The position numbers and the translations under genes are program-made. From contig JAHIEM010000065.1 in the NCBI GenBank assembly GCA_018901625.1, positions 1-8,553 on the forward strand: a DNA stretch of 8,553 bases. The letters are read 5' to 3'. Positions within the stretch are counted from its first letter, which is position 1. Every line of letters begins with the position of its first letter. Of the stretch, positions 1-6,034 are shown one piece after another. The notes beneath the pieces are model-generated. The model did not search any database and was not told the DNA's origin. It saw only the letters and a program-made list of their open reading frames with translations. The stretch comes from Nanobdellota archaeon. GTDB lineage: Archaea; Nanobdellota; Nanobdellia; Pacearchaeales; GW2011-AR1.

Positions 1-657
1 TCCTTTTTGTTTTAGTTCTGGGATATTCTCATATCCTGTTTGCGATTTGGTTGATTGTCTTGTTAAGTTTCTTGCTTTTCTAAAAATTGAGAAGAATATT
101 ATAAAAAGTATTATTATAAAGAGCAGTGGGAGGAAGACTATCCAGATACTGATTGAGTTGTTTTTTCTTCCTGAAATCACTTCTTCAGCATTATTCTTAA
201 TTTCATTTGAAACCTGCTCTGTAAATAAGATTATTCCTTCCTGCACATTTCCATTGTCTCTTTGCGGAACATAGTATTCATCGAGCATTCTTCCTAGTTT
301 TGAATCAGGAAGAATACCTTCTAGCCCGTATCCTGTTTTGACTGTTATTTTATTTTCAGCCTGGCAGTATAGAATCAGCAATCCATTATCTTTGTCTGCT
401 TTTCCTATTTTCCATTTTTCTGCAAGTTTCATTGCAAATCCATCATAATCTCCCCCACAGTCTGCAATTGTTACTACTGCAACTTCTGCTGTTGTGTTAT
501 AATCTAGTTCTTGCAAACTAGCTCGCATTGAGGTTATCTGGCTTGATGTGAATATTCCTGCAAAATCATTTACATACTTATCTTTATAATCTGGAACCTC
601 GAGTGCTATTGCAAAGCTTGATAACAAAATTACTACTAACAATAACTCTTTTTTCAT
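1..657 (-). CDS. TPM-domain membrane protein, C-terminus cut by window edge
   Basis: Translating the minus strand from the ATG at 657 gives 219 residues with no stop before position 1, so the C-terminus is missing. Residues 1-18 (MKKELLLVVILLSSFAIA) are a signal peptide. Residues about 25-155 form a TPM domain (TPM_phosphatase/YgcG family), recognised by VNDFAGIFT (29-37), the W-x-IG...DNGLL block (82-94) and GYGLEGILPD (109-118). A single membrane segment follows at about 170-192, then a basic cytoplasmic tail. So the TPM domain is predicted to be outside the membrane. Members of this family bind metal; some have been reported as phosphatases and a plant member acts in photosystem II repair, but the archaeal substrate is not known. 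The gene sits 37 nt downstream of a membrane-anchored HtrA-like protease on the same strand, which fits an envelope-maintenance role (inference). It has its own TATA box, so it may be transcribed alone. Confidence 0.9.
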   Translation of the reverse strand, partial: MKKELLLVVILLSSFAIALEVPDYKDKYVNDFAGIFTSSQITSMRASLQELDYNTTAEVAVVTIADCGGDYDGFAMKLAEKWKIGKADKDNGLLILYCQAENKITVKTGYGLEGILPDSKLGRMLDEYYVPQRDNGNVQEGIILFTEQVSNEIKNNAEEVISGRKNNSISIWIVFLPLLFIIILFIIFFSIFRKARNLTRQSTKSQTGYENIPELKQKG

Positions 658-677
658 ACTATGACTATTATTTTTAA

Positions 678-686
678 GCTTTTAAA
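678..686 (-). promoter_or_regulatory. TATA box of the TPM gene
   Basis: The minus strand reads TTTAAAAGC here. Its centre is 25 nt upstream of the ATG at 657, the archaeal TATA-to-start distance, so the mRNA would begin at or very near the start codon. The box lies in the 37-nt gap after the protease stop codon. Confidence 0.5.
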
Positions 687-694
687 TTTACTGA

Positions 695-1576
695 TTATCT
701 AATTGTTTCATTTAACTGGGAGAGAGCAATTTTATTTGCTGTTTCTTTTGCAATATTTATTTCAAGAGCGAAGCCGAGGTTTTCTCCGCCTGAAATCTTG
801 AAATTATTTATTCCAACCACCTTGCCTTCTGTGTTTATTAAAGGGCCTCCTGAATTTCCAGGATTTAAAGAGGCATCTGTTTGGAAATAATATGGAAGGT
901 TATTGCTCCCGGTCCTGTCTCTTGCTGAGATTATTCCTTCTGAGGTTGAGAATGACAAGCCGAGAGGATTTCCTATTGCTATCACTTTTTCCCCTATTTT
1001 TACATTATCTGAATTTCCTAAAACGAGGCTCTGGAAAGAGCCAGAGATTTTTAACAAGGCTATGTCTATGTTTGAGTCATATCCTATTAAACTTGCTGAA
1101 AATTGATTGTTGTCATAGGTGTAAATGGTTGCATATCTTGCTCCTGACAAAACATGAGCATTAGTTAATATATATCCGTTTTCTGATATTAAGAATCCTG
1201 TTCCCTGGGCAGCATTTGTTTTAATTGTTACCACTCCCCTGATATTTTCTTCAATTATCCCTGAGAAATCACTTGAAGTTGTTGCTTTTATTTTTGATAT
1301 CTGGTTTTTTATATCTGATTGCATGCTTGTAAGCGAGTTTATTGATTCTGTCAGCGAGATTATCTTGTTCTGGAAATCTTGGTCTTGCAATTTGAGCTTT
1401 TCATTCAGACTTGTTTCTGTCTTGTTTATTGCACCTAGTGATTGGCTGGTTTTTATCAGAATAAGGTAGATTGTGAATACTTGGCTGATAATAAGGAGGA
1501 TAACTAAAACAGCCAGAATGTTTATTGTTGTCTTCTCTTTTTTGGTTTCCTTTGGAATGTAGTTTGAGTGTTTCAT
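695..1576 (-). CDS. Membrane-anchored HtrA/DegP-type serine protease without PDZ domain
   Basis: A 293-residue trypsin-like protease of the S1C (HtrA/Deg) family. After a short basic N-terminus, one membrane segment (about 19-42) is followed by a polar stretch of coiled-coil character (about 45-97) and the protease domain (about 105-290). The catalytic triad is visible: His141 in LTNAHVL, Asp171 in SNIDIALLKI, Ser242 in NPGNSGGPL. No PDZ domain follows; the chain ends about 50 residues after the serine, whereas classical DegP has one or two PDZ domains. The protease is therefore predicted to be tethered on the outer face of the membrane, degrading misfolded exported proteins. The reading frame stays open up to a GTG at 1648, but the ATG at 1576 is preferred: a TATA box lies 25-26 nt before it, and the extra 24 residues would run through that promoter. 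An ATG at 1585 is a second alternative. The TPM gene follows on the same strand. Confidence 0.9.
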   Translation of the reverse strand: MKHSNYIPKETKKEKTTINILAVLVILLIISQVFTIYLILIKTSQSLGAINKTETSLNEKLKLQDQDFQNKIISLTESINSLTSMQSDIKNQISKIKATTSSDFSGIIEENIRGVVTIKTNAAQGTGFLISENGYILTNAHVLSGARYATIYTYDNNQFSASLIGYDSNIDIALLKISGSFQSLVLGNSDNVKIGEKVIAIGNPLGLSFSTSEGIISARDRTGSNNLPYYFQTDASLNPGNSGGPLINTEGKVVGINNFKISGGENLGFALEINIAKETANKIALSQLNETIR

Positions 1577-1597
1577 TGAATACATATTTGCCTGATG

Positions 1598-1605
1598 TTT
1601 TAAAA
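1598..1605 (-). promoter_or_regulatory. TATA box of the HtrA-like gene
   Basis: The palindrome TTTTAAAA is centred 25-26 nt upstream of the ATG at 1576. This indicates leaderless transcription and decides the start over the GTG at 1648 and the ATG at 1585. Confidence 0.55.
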
Positions 1606-1634
1606 GATTTGTGAAACACCAGTTCAGAAGCAGG

Positions 1635-1643
1635 TTTAAAAAT
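1635..1643 (+). promoter_or_regulatory. TATA box of tRNA-Arg
   Basis: TTTAAAAAT is centred 26 nt upstream of the first base of the mature tRNA (1665), so the precursor would start almost exactly at the tRNA 5' end. It is about 35 nt from the oppositely directed TATA box of the protease gene, making 1577-1664 a compact divergent promoter region. It probably also drives the downstream reductase and permease genes, for which no closer TATA box is seen. Confidence 0.6.
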
Positions 1644-1664
1644 CTCACTGTTCTATTTAATTCA

Positions 1665-1753
1665 GGGCCTGTAGTTCAGCCTGGATAGAATTTTCGGCTT
1701 CGGAGATAATTCAAAGAAACCGGAAGACAGGGGTTCAAATCCTCTCAGGCCCA
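1665..1753 (+). tRNA. tRNA-Arg(TCG) with a 15-nt intron
   Basis: A complete cloverleaf can be folded by hand. The acceptor stem GGGCCTG (1665-1671) pairs with CAGGCCC (1746-1752), and A1753 is the discriminator base. The D stem is GTTC/GAAT. The anticodon stem TTCGG (1693-1697) pairs with CCGGA (1720-1724). The T arm is AGGGG-TTCAAAT-CCTCT, with a 4-nt variable loop. Removing 1704-1718 leaves the 7-nt loop CTTCGGA with anticodon TCG (1700-1702), which reads CGA and, by wobble, other CGN arginine codons. The D-loop AGCCTGGATA places an A at position 20, and C35 is present; both are arginine identity elements. The 3' CCA is not encoded and must be added enzymatically. The mature tRNA is 74 nt. 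The reductase gene begins 17 nt downstream. Confidence 0.93.
1704..1718 (+). other. tRNA-Arg intron, canonical 37/38 position
   Basis: Fifteen extra bases lie between G37 (1703) and A38 (1719). Because both the intron and position 38 begin with A, placing it at 38/39 instead gives the same mature tRNA. The bulge-helix-bulge is relaxed: C32, T33 and T34 pair with G1716, A1715 and A1714, but C35 faces A1713. The candidate bulges are G36-G37-A1704 and A1717-A1718-A1719. Splicing would need the archaeal tRNA endonuclease and the RtcB ligase. Confidence 0.85.
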
Positions 1754-1761
1754 TTCAAAAA

Positions 1762-1765
1762 GAGG
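1762..1765 (+). promoter_or_regulatory. Shine-Dalgarno site of the reductase gene
   Basis: GAGG is separated by 5 nt from the ATG at 1771. It supports that start and shows that this gene is translated from an internal position in a longer transcript rather than leaderless. Confidence 0.5.
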
Positions 1766-1770
1766 CAAGA

Positions 1771-2841
1771 ATGAAGAAGTATGATGTTGTAATTGTGGGG
1801 GCTGGACCTGGTGGATTGCATTGCGCATGTCATCTTAAGGATTCAGATAAGTCAGTCTTGGTTTTAGAGCAAAATCAGAAAATAGGGCCAAAGATTTGCG
1901 CAGCAGGATTAACTAACTTTGATGTGGAATATCTTAAACCACCAAAAGAAATTCTTAGAAAAAAGTTTGTGAAATTTGTCATAAATACCCCTCGGGATAG
2001 AACAGAGCTTGATTTGAAAAAATCCCCTATTTTTACTGTTGAGAGAGAAGAGCTCGGGCAGTGGCAGTTAAGCAGGATAAAGAACAGCGGAAATATTAAA
2101 ATCAGGACAAGCTCGAGAGTTAGTAAAATAGGCAAGGATTTTGTTATTGTGAATAATAAAGACAAAATTAAATTTAATTACTTAGTTGGAGCTGATGGCT
2201 CTAATTCTTTTGTCAGAAAGCATCTTGGGTTGAAGGCTAGGGGGATTGGGATGACTTTTGTTTATAATGTGAAAAAGAAATTTAAATATTTAGAAGCGTT
2301 TTTTGACCCAAAATTATTTTCTACAGGGTATGCCTGGATTTTTCCTCATGAAACATACTCTTCTGTAGGTTGCGGCTGCAATATACATTTAATTCATCCA
2401 GATAGACTTTCTAAGAATTTTAGCCAATTTTTAAAAAATAAGAAAATTGATATAAGCAAGACAAAAAGATTGGGATGGCCAATTAATACAGATTATAGAA
2501 AATTAAGATTCAAAAATATTTTTTTAATAGGGGATGCAGCAGGTTTAGCTTCAAAACTAACAGGGGAGGGGATTTATGCTGCGCTTATTTCAGGAGAGGA
2601 AGCAGCAAGGTATATTCTTGGAAACAAGGAAGAATCTTCAGCTTTTAAGGGATTTTTAGAGCATAAAAAAATTCAGGATGAAGTAAGTGACTCTTTAACT
2701 GAATCAAGCAAGTTTAGCGAGGTATTAGAAGAAGCAGAATTAGAGTTAATTGTTCTTTTGTTGAAGAGCAGGTTTATTGACAGACTGATTATTAAAGATG
2801 TTTCAAAGAGATTTGGGATTGGAGAAAAACATGAAAAATAA
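1771..2841 (+). CDS. Geranylgeranyl reductase family FAD-dependent enzyme
   Basis: A 356-residue flavoprotein. The N-terminal dinucleotide-binding motif GAGPGG is at 10-15, with the acidic strand end at Glu33. Further family marks are KICAAGLT (41-48, the cysteine-containing loop), LVGADGSNSFVR (138-149, the DG motif), YAWIFP (187-192, the YxWxFP lipid-pocket motif) and GDAAGLASKLTGEG (254-267, FAD-binding). Archaeal members hydrogenate the geranylgeranyl chains of ether lipids or their precursors, at the membrane surface. Other members reduce geranylgeranyl groups on chlorophyll precursors or quinones, so the exact substrate cannot be fixed from sequence; archaeal lipid is the likeliest. Length is slightly short for the family (about 380-400). 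Two deviations are visible: CAAG in place of the common CGxG, and Lys262 where proline is usual before TGEG. It probably shares a transcript with the tRNA upstream and the permease downstream, whose start lies inside its last codons. Confidence 0.88.
   Translation: MKKYDVVIVGAGPGGLHCACHLKDSDKSVLVLEQNQKIGPKICAAGLTNFDVEYLKPPKEILRKKFVKFVINTPRDRTELDLKKSPIFTVEREELGQWQLSRIKNSGNIKIRTSSRVSKIGKDFVIVNNKDKIKFNYLVGADGSNSFVRKHLGLKARGIGMTFVYNVKKKFKYLEAFFDPKLFSTGYAWIFPHETYSSVGCGCNIHLIHPDRLSKNFSQFLKNKKIDISKTKRLGWPINTDYRKLRFKNIFLIGDAAGLASKLTGEGIYAALISGEEAARYILGNKEESSAFKGFLEHKKIQDEVSDSLTESSKFSEVLEEAELELIVLLLKSRFIDRLIIKDVSKRFGIGEKHEK
2821..2824 (+). promoter_or_regulatory. Shine-Dalgarno site of the permease gene
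   Basis: GGAG lies 6 nt before the ATG at 2831, inside the 3' end of the reductase gene. It favours this ATG over the in-frame ATG at 2798. Confidence 0.5.
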
Positions 2842-3943
2842 ATTTTTCCCGGCACTGGCAGTTTTAGTTGGGACAACTATAGGGGCAGGATTTTTAGGAA
2901 TTCCGTATGTTGTTTCTAAGTCTGGGTTTCTGCCAGGTGTGGCGTGGCTGATTTTTGTTGCAATTATCATGCTGTTTACTAAGCTGTATCTTGGAGAGGT
3001 TTCATTAAGAACAAGAGGGAATCATCAGCTTACAGGGTATGCTGAGAAATATCTTGGAAAAAAGGGAAAGGTATTGATGTTTTTTGCAATGCTTTTTGGG
3101 ATATACTCTGCATTAGTTGCCTATCTTTTTGCAGAGGGGCGTGTTCTCTCTTATATGGTTTTCGGAGCTGAGAACTTTTCTTTTATATTTTCAATTTGTT
3201 TTTGGCTTTTAATGTCAATTCTGACATACAAGGGATTAAGTGAACTGAAGAAGGTTGAGAAGATTGCAATGATTTTTGTGCTGGGAATTGTTTTTGCAAT
3301 TGTTATAATCTTCTCTCATGGAATCAGATTAGAAAATCTTTCCTATATTAATACTGACAATCTTTTCCTGCCATTTGGGGTGATTGTTTTCTCGTTCCTT
3401 GCTTTTTCTGCCCTGCCAGAAGTTGAGAGAATATTATCTGGGCAGGAGAAATTGATGAAAAAAGTTATTTTCTTGGGTTTTTTGATACCTATAATTGTTT
3501 ATTTTGTTTTCATGCTTGTTATTGTTGGAAACTTCGGAACTGGAACAGGTGAGATAGCTACTCTTTCACTTCCAAGAATCTTCTCAATACTTGCTGTTCT
3601 TACAATATTCACAGCTTTCTTTACTCTCACTCTAGCTATCAGAGATATGTTCAGATTTGACTTTGGTCTGGGAAGGTTTAGGGGGTGGCTTCTTGCTGTT
3701 TTTATACCCCTTATATTGTTTCTTACTTTTTCATTTTTTCATATTGCTTCTTTCATTTCTCTGCTTTCTATAGCAGGTGTTGTTTCTGGCGGGCTGACTG
3801 GGATTTTGATACTATTGATGAACAAGAGGGCTAAGGTCTTAGGGAATCGCAATCCCGAGTATACTGTTCCAATAAGCTGGCTTGTTATCCTGTTAATTTC
3901 TATTATCTTTATCCTTGCTGTTATTGCTGAGTTTCTGCTTTAG
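2831..3943 (+). CDS. Aromatic amino acid permease-like transporter (APC superfamily)
   Basis: A 370-residue integral membrane protein with 11 predicted membrane segments, at about 5-27, 33-54, 80-101, 117-133, 144-162, 177-195, 211-233, 247-270, 285-303, 308-330 and 346-369. The first segment contains GTTIGAGFLGIPYV (14-27), the unwound substrate-binding helix signature of the hydroxy/aromatic amino acid permease (Trp/Tyr permease) branch of the APC superfamily. The SALPEVER stretch after segment 6 is also typical of this branch. It should be a secondary transporter importing an amino acid, probably driven by H+ or Na+; the substrate cannot be told. The ATG at 2831 is chosen because GGAG precedes it at good spacing and because it starts just before the first helix. 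It overlaps the reductase by 11 nt in another frame, indicating translational coupling. An ATG at 2798 would add 11 residues. Confidence 0.85.
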   Translation: MKNKFFPALAVLVGTTIGAGFLGIPYVVSKSGFLPGVAWLIFVAIIMLFTKLYLGEVSLRTRGNHQLTGYAEKYLGKKGKVLMFFAMLFGIYSALVAYLFAEGRVLSYMVFGAENFSFIFSICFWLLMSILTYKGLSELKKVEKIAMIFVLGIVFAIVIIFSHGIRLENLSYINTDNLFLPFGVIVFSFLAFSALPEVERILSGQEKLMKKVIFLGFLIPIIVYFVFMLVIVGNFGTGTGEIATLSLPRIFSILAVLTIFTAFFTLTLAIRDMFRFDFGLGRFRGWLLAVFIPLILFLTFSFFHIASFISLLSIAGVVSGGLTGILILLMNKRAKVLGNRNPEYTVPISWLVILLISIIFILAVIAEFLL

Positions 3944-4016
3944 AATAAACTAGAGAGTTATCTGTTCGCGAGGATAATTAAAGGCGGTTCTTGATAAAAG
4001 CAAGGGTGTGGCAAAA
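3943..4016 (+). repeat. Intergenic hairpin element, copy 1 (possible ncRNA)
   Basis: This copy fills most of the gap between the convergent permease and DUF523 genes. In order it contains GAATAAA (3943-3949), a hairpin (stem 3956-3963 with 3972-3979, loop GTTCGCGA), GATAATTA (3973-3980), TTGATAAAAG (3991-4000) and the box GGGTGTGGCAAAA (4004-4016). The same blocks occur in the same order and orientation at 4566-4624. The stem has two G-U wobbles in plus-strand RNA that would be C-A mismatches in minus-strand RNA. No clear TATA box precedes it. It could be a small RNA, a mobile repeat, or a shared 3' processing/termination element for the minus-strand genes, since the A-run reads as TTTT downstream of DUF523. 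Confidence 0.55.
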
Positions 4017-4042
4017 GGAGGTTAGACTATCTTTTGACTATT

Positions 4043-4489
4043 TTACTTATCTAGCCTAATAGATATTCCATTTCTTTTTAAAAGAGCAATTGTAACTCCC
4101 TCTCCTTCAACGGTTTTTCTTTCTTTTAATCCTCCTTGAGTATACCTCCATCCACAAGAGGGACTTTTTTGCGCCCCGATATATTCCCTGATTCGTAAAT
4201 CTCGAGCAATTTTTAACACCCCATATGCCCCTTTAATAAACTGTTTAGTTACATCTTGGCCATCATCAGTTAATAAATGAGTCTTGCCATCAAGGACATC
4301 ATTTCCGTCACCAGAGCAAATTCTTGCTCCACTTCTTGGAGTTGGTAATCCTCCAAGTTGCTCTGGGCATACTGGAATTATCTCCCCATTTCTAAATTCT
4401 TGAAGAAGTTGTTCTGATGCTTTTTCCAGATTACTTTTTCCATCATAACGACATTCTAATCCCAATAGGCAGGCGCTGCATAATTTCAT
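4043..4489 (-). CDS. DUF523 family protein
   Basis: A 148-residue cysteine-rich protein that matches the DUF523 family over its whole length. It shows SACLLG (5-10) with Cys4, Cys7 and Cys13, PVCPEQLGGLPTPR (39-52), GQDVT (77-81) and QKSPSCG (107-113). The conserved cysteines suggest metal or Fe-S binding, or a sulfur-relay role, but the biochemical function of this family is not established to my knowledge. The frame can be read back to a TTG at 4501, but the ATG at 4489 is chosen: the family normally begins with a short strand and SACLLG, and a TATA box lies 25-26 nt before this ATG. The gene stands alone between two copies of an intergenic hairpin element, in the same orientation as gatB upstream. 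Flanking direct repeats raise the possibility that the gene arrived as a cassette (inference). Confidence 0.88.
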   Translation of the reverse strand: MKLCSACLLGLECRYDGKSNLEKASEQLLQEFRNGEIIPVCPEQLGGLPTPRSGARICSGDGNDVLDGKTHLLTDDGQDVTKQFIKGAYGVLKIARDLRIREYIGAQKSPSCGWRYTQGGLKERKTVEGEGVTIALLKRNGISIRLDK

Positions 4490-4509
4490 GATAATAGGCA
4501 ATATTAACT

Positions 4510-4519
4510 CTTTAATAAA
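4510..4519 (-). promoter_or_regulatory. TATA box of the DUF523 gene
   Basis: The minus strand reads TTTATTAAAG, centred 25-26 nt upstream of the ATG at 4489. This spacing supports a leaderless message and the shorter protein start over the TTG at 4501. Confidence 0.5.
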
Positions 4520-4529
4520 TTTTAGGTGG

Positions 4530-4538
4530 TTAAAAATA
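4530..4538 (+). promoter_or_regulatory. Possible TATA box for intergenic element copy 2
   Basis: TTAAAAATA on the plus strand would set transcription to begin near 4560, just before GAATAAA at 4566 and the hairpin at 4571. This is a weak prediction, because AT-rich intergenic DNA gives such matches by chance. Confidence 0.25.
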
Positions 4539-4565
4539 GAGAAAACCTATTAAATGCCAACTGCT

Positions 4566-4624
4566 GAATAAATTATCTTGTGTGCAGATAATTACTAGGT
4601 TGTTAAAAGAGGGGTGTGGCAAAA
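4566..4624 (+). repeat. Intergenic hairpin element, copy 2 (possible ncRNA)
   Basis: Second copy of the element at 3943-4016, in the 146-nt gap between DUF523 and gatB. It has GAATAAA (4566-4572), a perfect 8-bp hairpin (AATTATCT at 4571-4578, loop TGTGTGC, AGATAATT at 4586-4593), TTGTTAAAAG (4600-4609) and GGGTGTGGCAAAA (4612-4624). Compared with copy 1, two stem pairs differ (A-T to G-T and T-A to T-G), both keeping pairing in plus-strand RNA, while the loop has changed freely. On the minus strand the element begins 11 nt after the gatB stop with a T5 run, so a terminator or 3'-end role for gatB is an alternative reading. Confidence 0.55.
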
Positions 4625-4635
4625 AGCTATTTAAA

Positions 4636-6003
4636 TTATTTCAACTTTTGTTTCAGAATTTCTAGAGAAGTTTTGAAATCTGCTCTTCTGTTGCTTGATT
4701 TCATTATCTCGCCCATTAAGAAATTGAGGGCGTTTTTCTCTCCTGATTTGTAATCTGAGGCTGCTTTTGGATTTTGGCTTATGACTTTCTCGATTATCTC
4801 TCCTAACTTTCCATTGTCTGCAATCTTTTCTTCGCTTTTCTCTAATTTAACTGGAAATGATTTTGGGACAAAATCATTTAGAATTTGTTTTGCTTTTAGT
4901 TCTGTGAGCTTACCTTGCTTGACTAGTTCTAGAAGATTAGAGAAGTGTTCTGTTTTTATGTCAACCTGCTCTAAACTTGTTTTATTATAGTTTAATACAC
5001 GAAGAAGTTCAGTTGTTATCCAGGGAAGCGCGAATTTTGAATCTATTTTCTCAGAAACTCGCTCAAAAAATTCAGCCAGGTCAAAGTTTCTCTGCAGTAT
5101 TTCTGCAGACTTCTGGTCTATTTTGTGTTTTTTTATTAGTTTTTCCAGCTTTTCCTGGGGTGTTTCCGGGAGACTTGATTTTATTTTCTCTATTCTCTCT
5201 CTCTTTATTTTTATTATTGGGAGGTCTGGGTCTGGGATAAACCTGTAATCTGCAGCATCTTCTTTTTCTCTCATCTTTACTGTAATCTTCTTGCTATCAT
5301 CCCATCTCCTAGTTTCTTTTTTCAATGGTTTTTCTAGCTCCTGCCTTTCTGCTTCGTATTCAATTGCTTGTTTTATTGCTTCAATTGAGTTAACATTTTT
5401 TATTTCTACTCTCTCGCCGTATAAGGAGACATTTGTGTCTGCTTTTATGCCTGCGTTTTTATCAAGAGCTTTTATGTATGATAATGCGAGAACAAGATTC
5501 TGGAGCCAACTTGCCACTTGTTCGCTTGAGGTGAAGTCTGGCTCTGTAACTATCTCTGCTAATGGAAGTCCTGAACGGTTATAGTCTATGCATCCTGTTT
5601 CTGGATTCCATGCAGCTGGGTCTTCTTCTAAATGAACTTCGCGGATTTTTATTCCCTGAAACTCCCCTTTTTCTGCGCACGGAATTGAGTATGCTCCTGA
5701 TACTGTTTCCTGGTAGCCTTTTGGCAGGTCGGGCCAGTTATAGTGTTTTCTCTGAAAGGAAAACTCTGGATTTATTTTGCAATTTAGAATCAGAGCTATC
5801 TGAATTAGTTTTGTTAGTGCTTCTGAATTTGGGAGCATTGGCTTGCATCCTGGCTGGCCTGTGCATATCGGGCAGATAAGCGTGTTCTGTTTAATTTCTT
5901 GTTTAGCTGCATGTCTTACTGCTTTACACCTGCAAAACAATTTCTCTTTTGTTGGTAAATAGCCATGAACTTCCAAGCCTATTCTTAGTCTGCCTTTTTG
6001 CAT
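4636..6003 (-). CDS. gatB: Asp-tRNA(Asn)/Glu-tRNA(Gln) amidotransferase subunit B
   Basis: A 455-residue GatB, the kinase/amidotransferase subunit of GatCAB. It activates Asp or Glu misacylated on tRNA with ATP and amidates it using ammonia channelled from GatA. Signatures in order: IGLEVHGYL (8-16); zinc-binding cysteines Cys24, Cys26, Cys44 and Cys47; FQRKHYNWPDLPKGYQ (83-98); HLEEDPA (124-130); DYNRSGLPLAEIVTEPD (140-156); a NVSL/EIKNVNS block (191-206); RRWDD and MREKEDAADYRFIPDPDLP (about 222-262). The helical and YqeY-like tail domain that contacts the tRNA follows, ending at GEKNALNFLMGEIMKSSNRR. In that tail the usual GxVM...GxA stretch reads GEIMKSSNRRAD, a mild deviation. Length is slightly below the usual 470-500. 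In archaea GatCAB mainly makes Asn-tRNA, with GatDE making Gln-tRNA. Partner genes gatA and gatC are not in this window. A TATA box 25-26 nt upstream gives it its own leaderless promoter, although a small gene precedes it on the same strand by 31 nt. Confidence 0.97.
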   Translation of the reverse strand: MQKGRLRIGLEVHGYLPTKEKLFCRCKAVRHAAKQEIKQNTLICPICTGQPGCKPMLPNSEALTKLIQIALILNCKINPEFSFQRKHYNWPDLPKGYQETVSGAYSIPCAEKGEFQGIKIREVHLEEDPAAWNPETGCIDYNRSGLPLAEIVTEPDFTSSEQVASWLQNLVLALSYIKALDKNAGIKADTNVSLYGERVEIKNVNSIEAIKQAIEYEAERQELEKPLKKETRRWDDSKKITVKMREKEDAADYRFIPDPDLPIIKIKRERIEKIKSSLPETPQEKLEKLIKKHKIDQKSAEILQRNFDLAEFFERVSEKIDSKFALPWITTELLRVLNYNKTSLEQVDIKTEHFSNLLELVKQGKLTELKAKQILNDFVPKSFPVKLEKSEEKIADNGKLGEIIEKVISQNPKAASDYKSGEKNALNFLMGEIMKSSNRRADFKTSLEILKQKLK

Positions 6004-6023
6004 AATAGAGATAGAAAAAGTGG

Positions 6024-6033
6024 TTATTTATAA
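6024..6033 (-). promoter_or_regulatory. TATA box of gatB
   Basis: The minus strand reads TTATAAATAA, centred 25-26 nt before the gatB ATG. It begins 1 nt after the stop codon of the preceding gene (6035-6037), so gatB can be transcribed independently of it. Confidence 0.6.
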
Positions 6034-6034
6034 C

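Noticed and set aside
47..274. A 75-residue plus-strand frame.
   Set aside because: It is antisense to the membrane segment and tail of the TPM protein, whose family motifs are unmistakable.
1577..1648. 24-residue N-terminal extension of the HtrA-like protease starting at the GTG at 1648.
   Set aside because: It reads through the protease's own TATA box and the region next to the tRNA promoter. The shorter form starts just before the membrane anchor and fits the leaderless spacing.
3943..4030. The intergenic element as a box C/D guide RNA.
   Set aside because: No convincing C box (RTGATGA) and D box (CTGA) pair is placed at suitable ends in both copies; the shared GGGTGTGGCAAAA is neither.
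4781..5879. Several plus-strand open frames opposite gatB, and similar ones opposite the protease and reductase genes.
   Set aside because: They are antisense shadows of clearly conserved coding genes, with low-complexity Ser/Leu/Phe-rich translations and no start signals.
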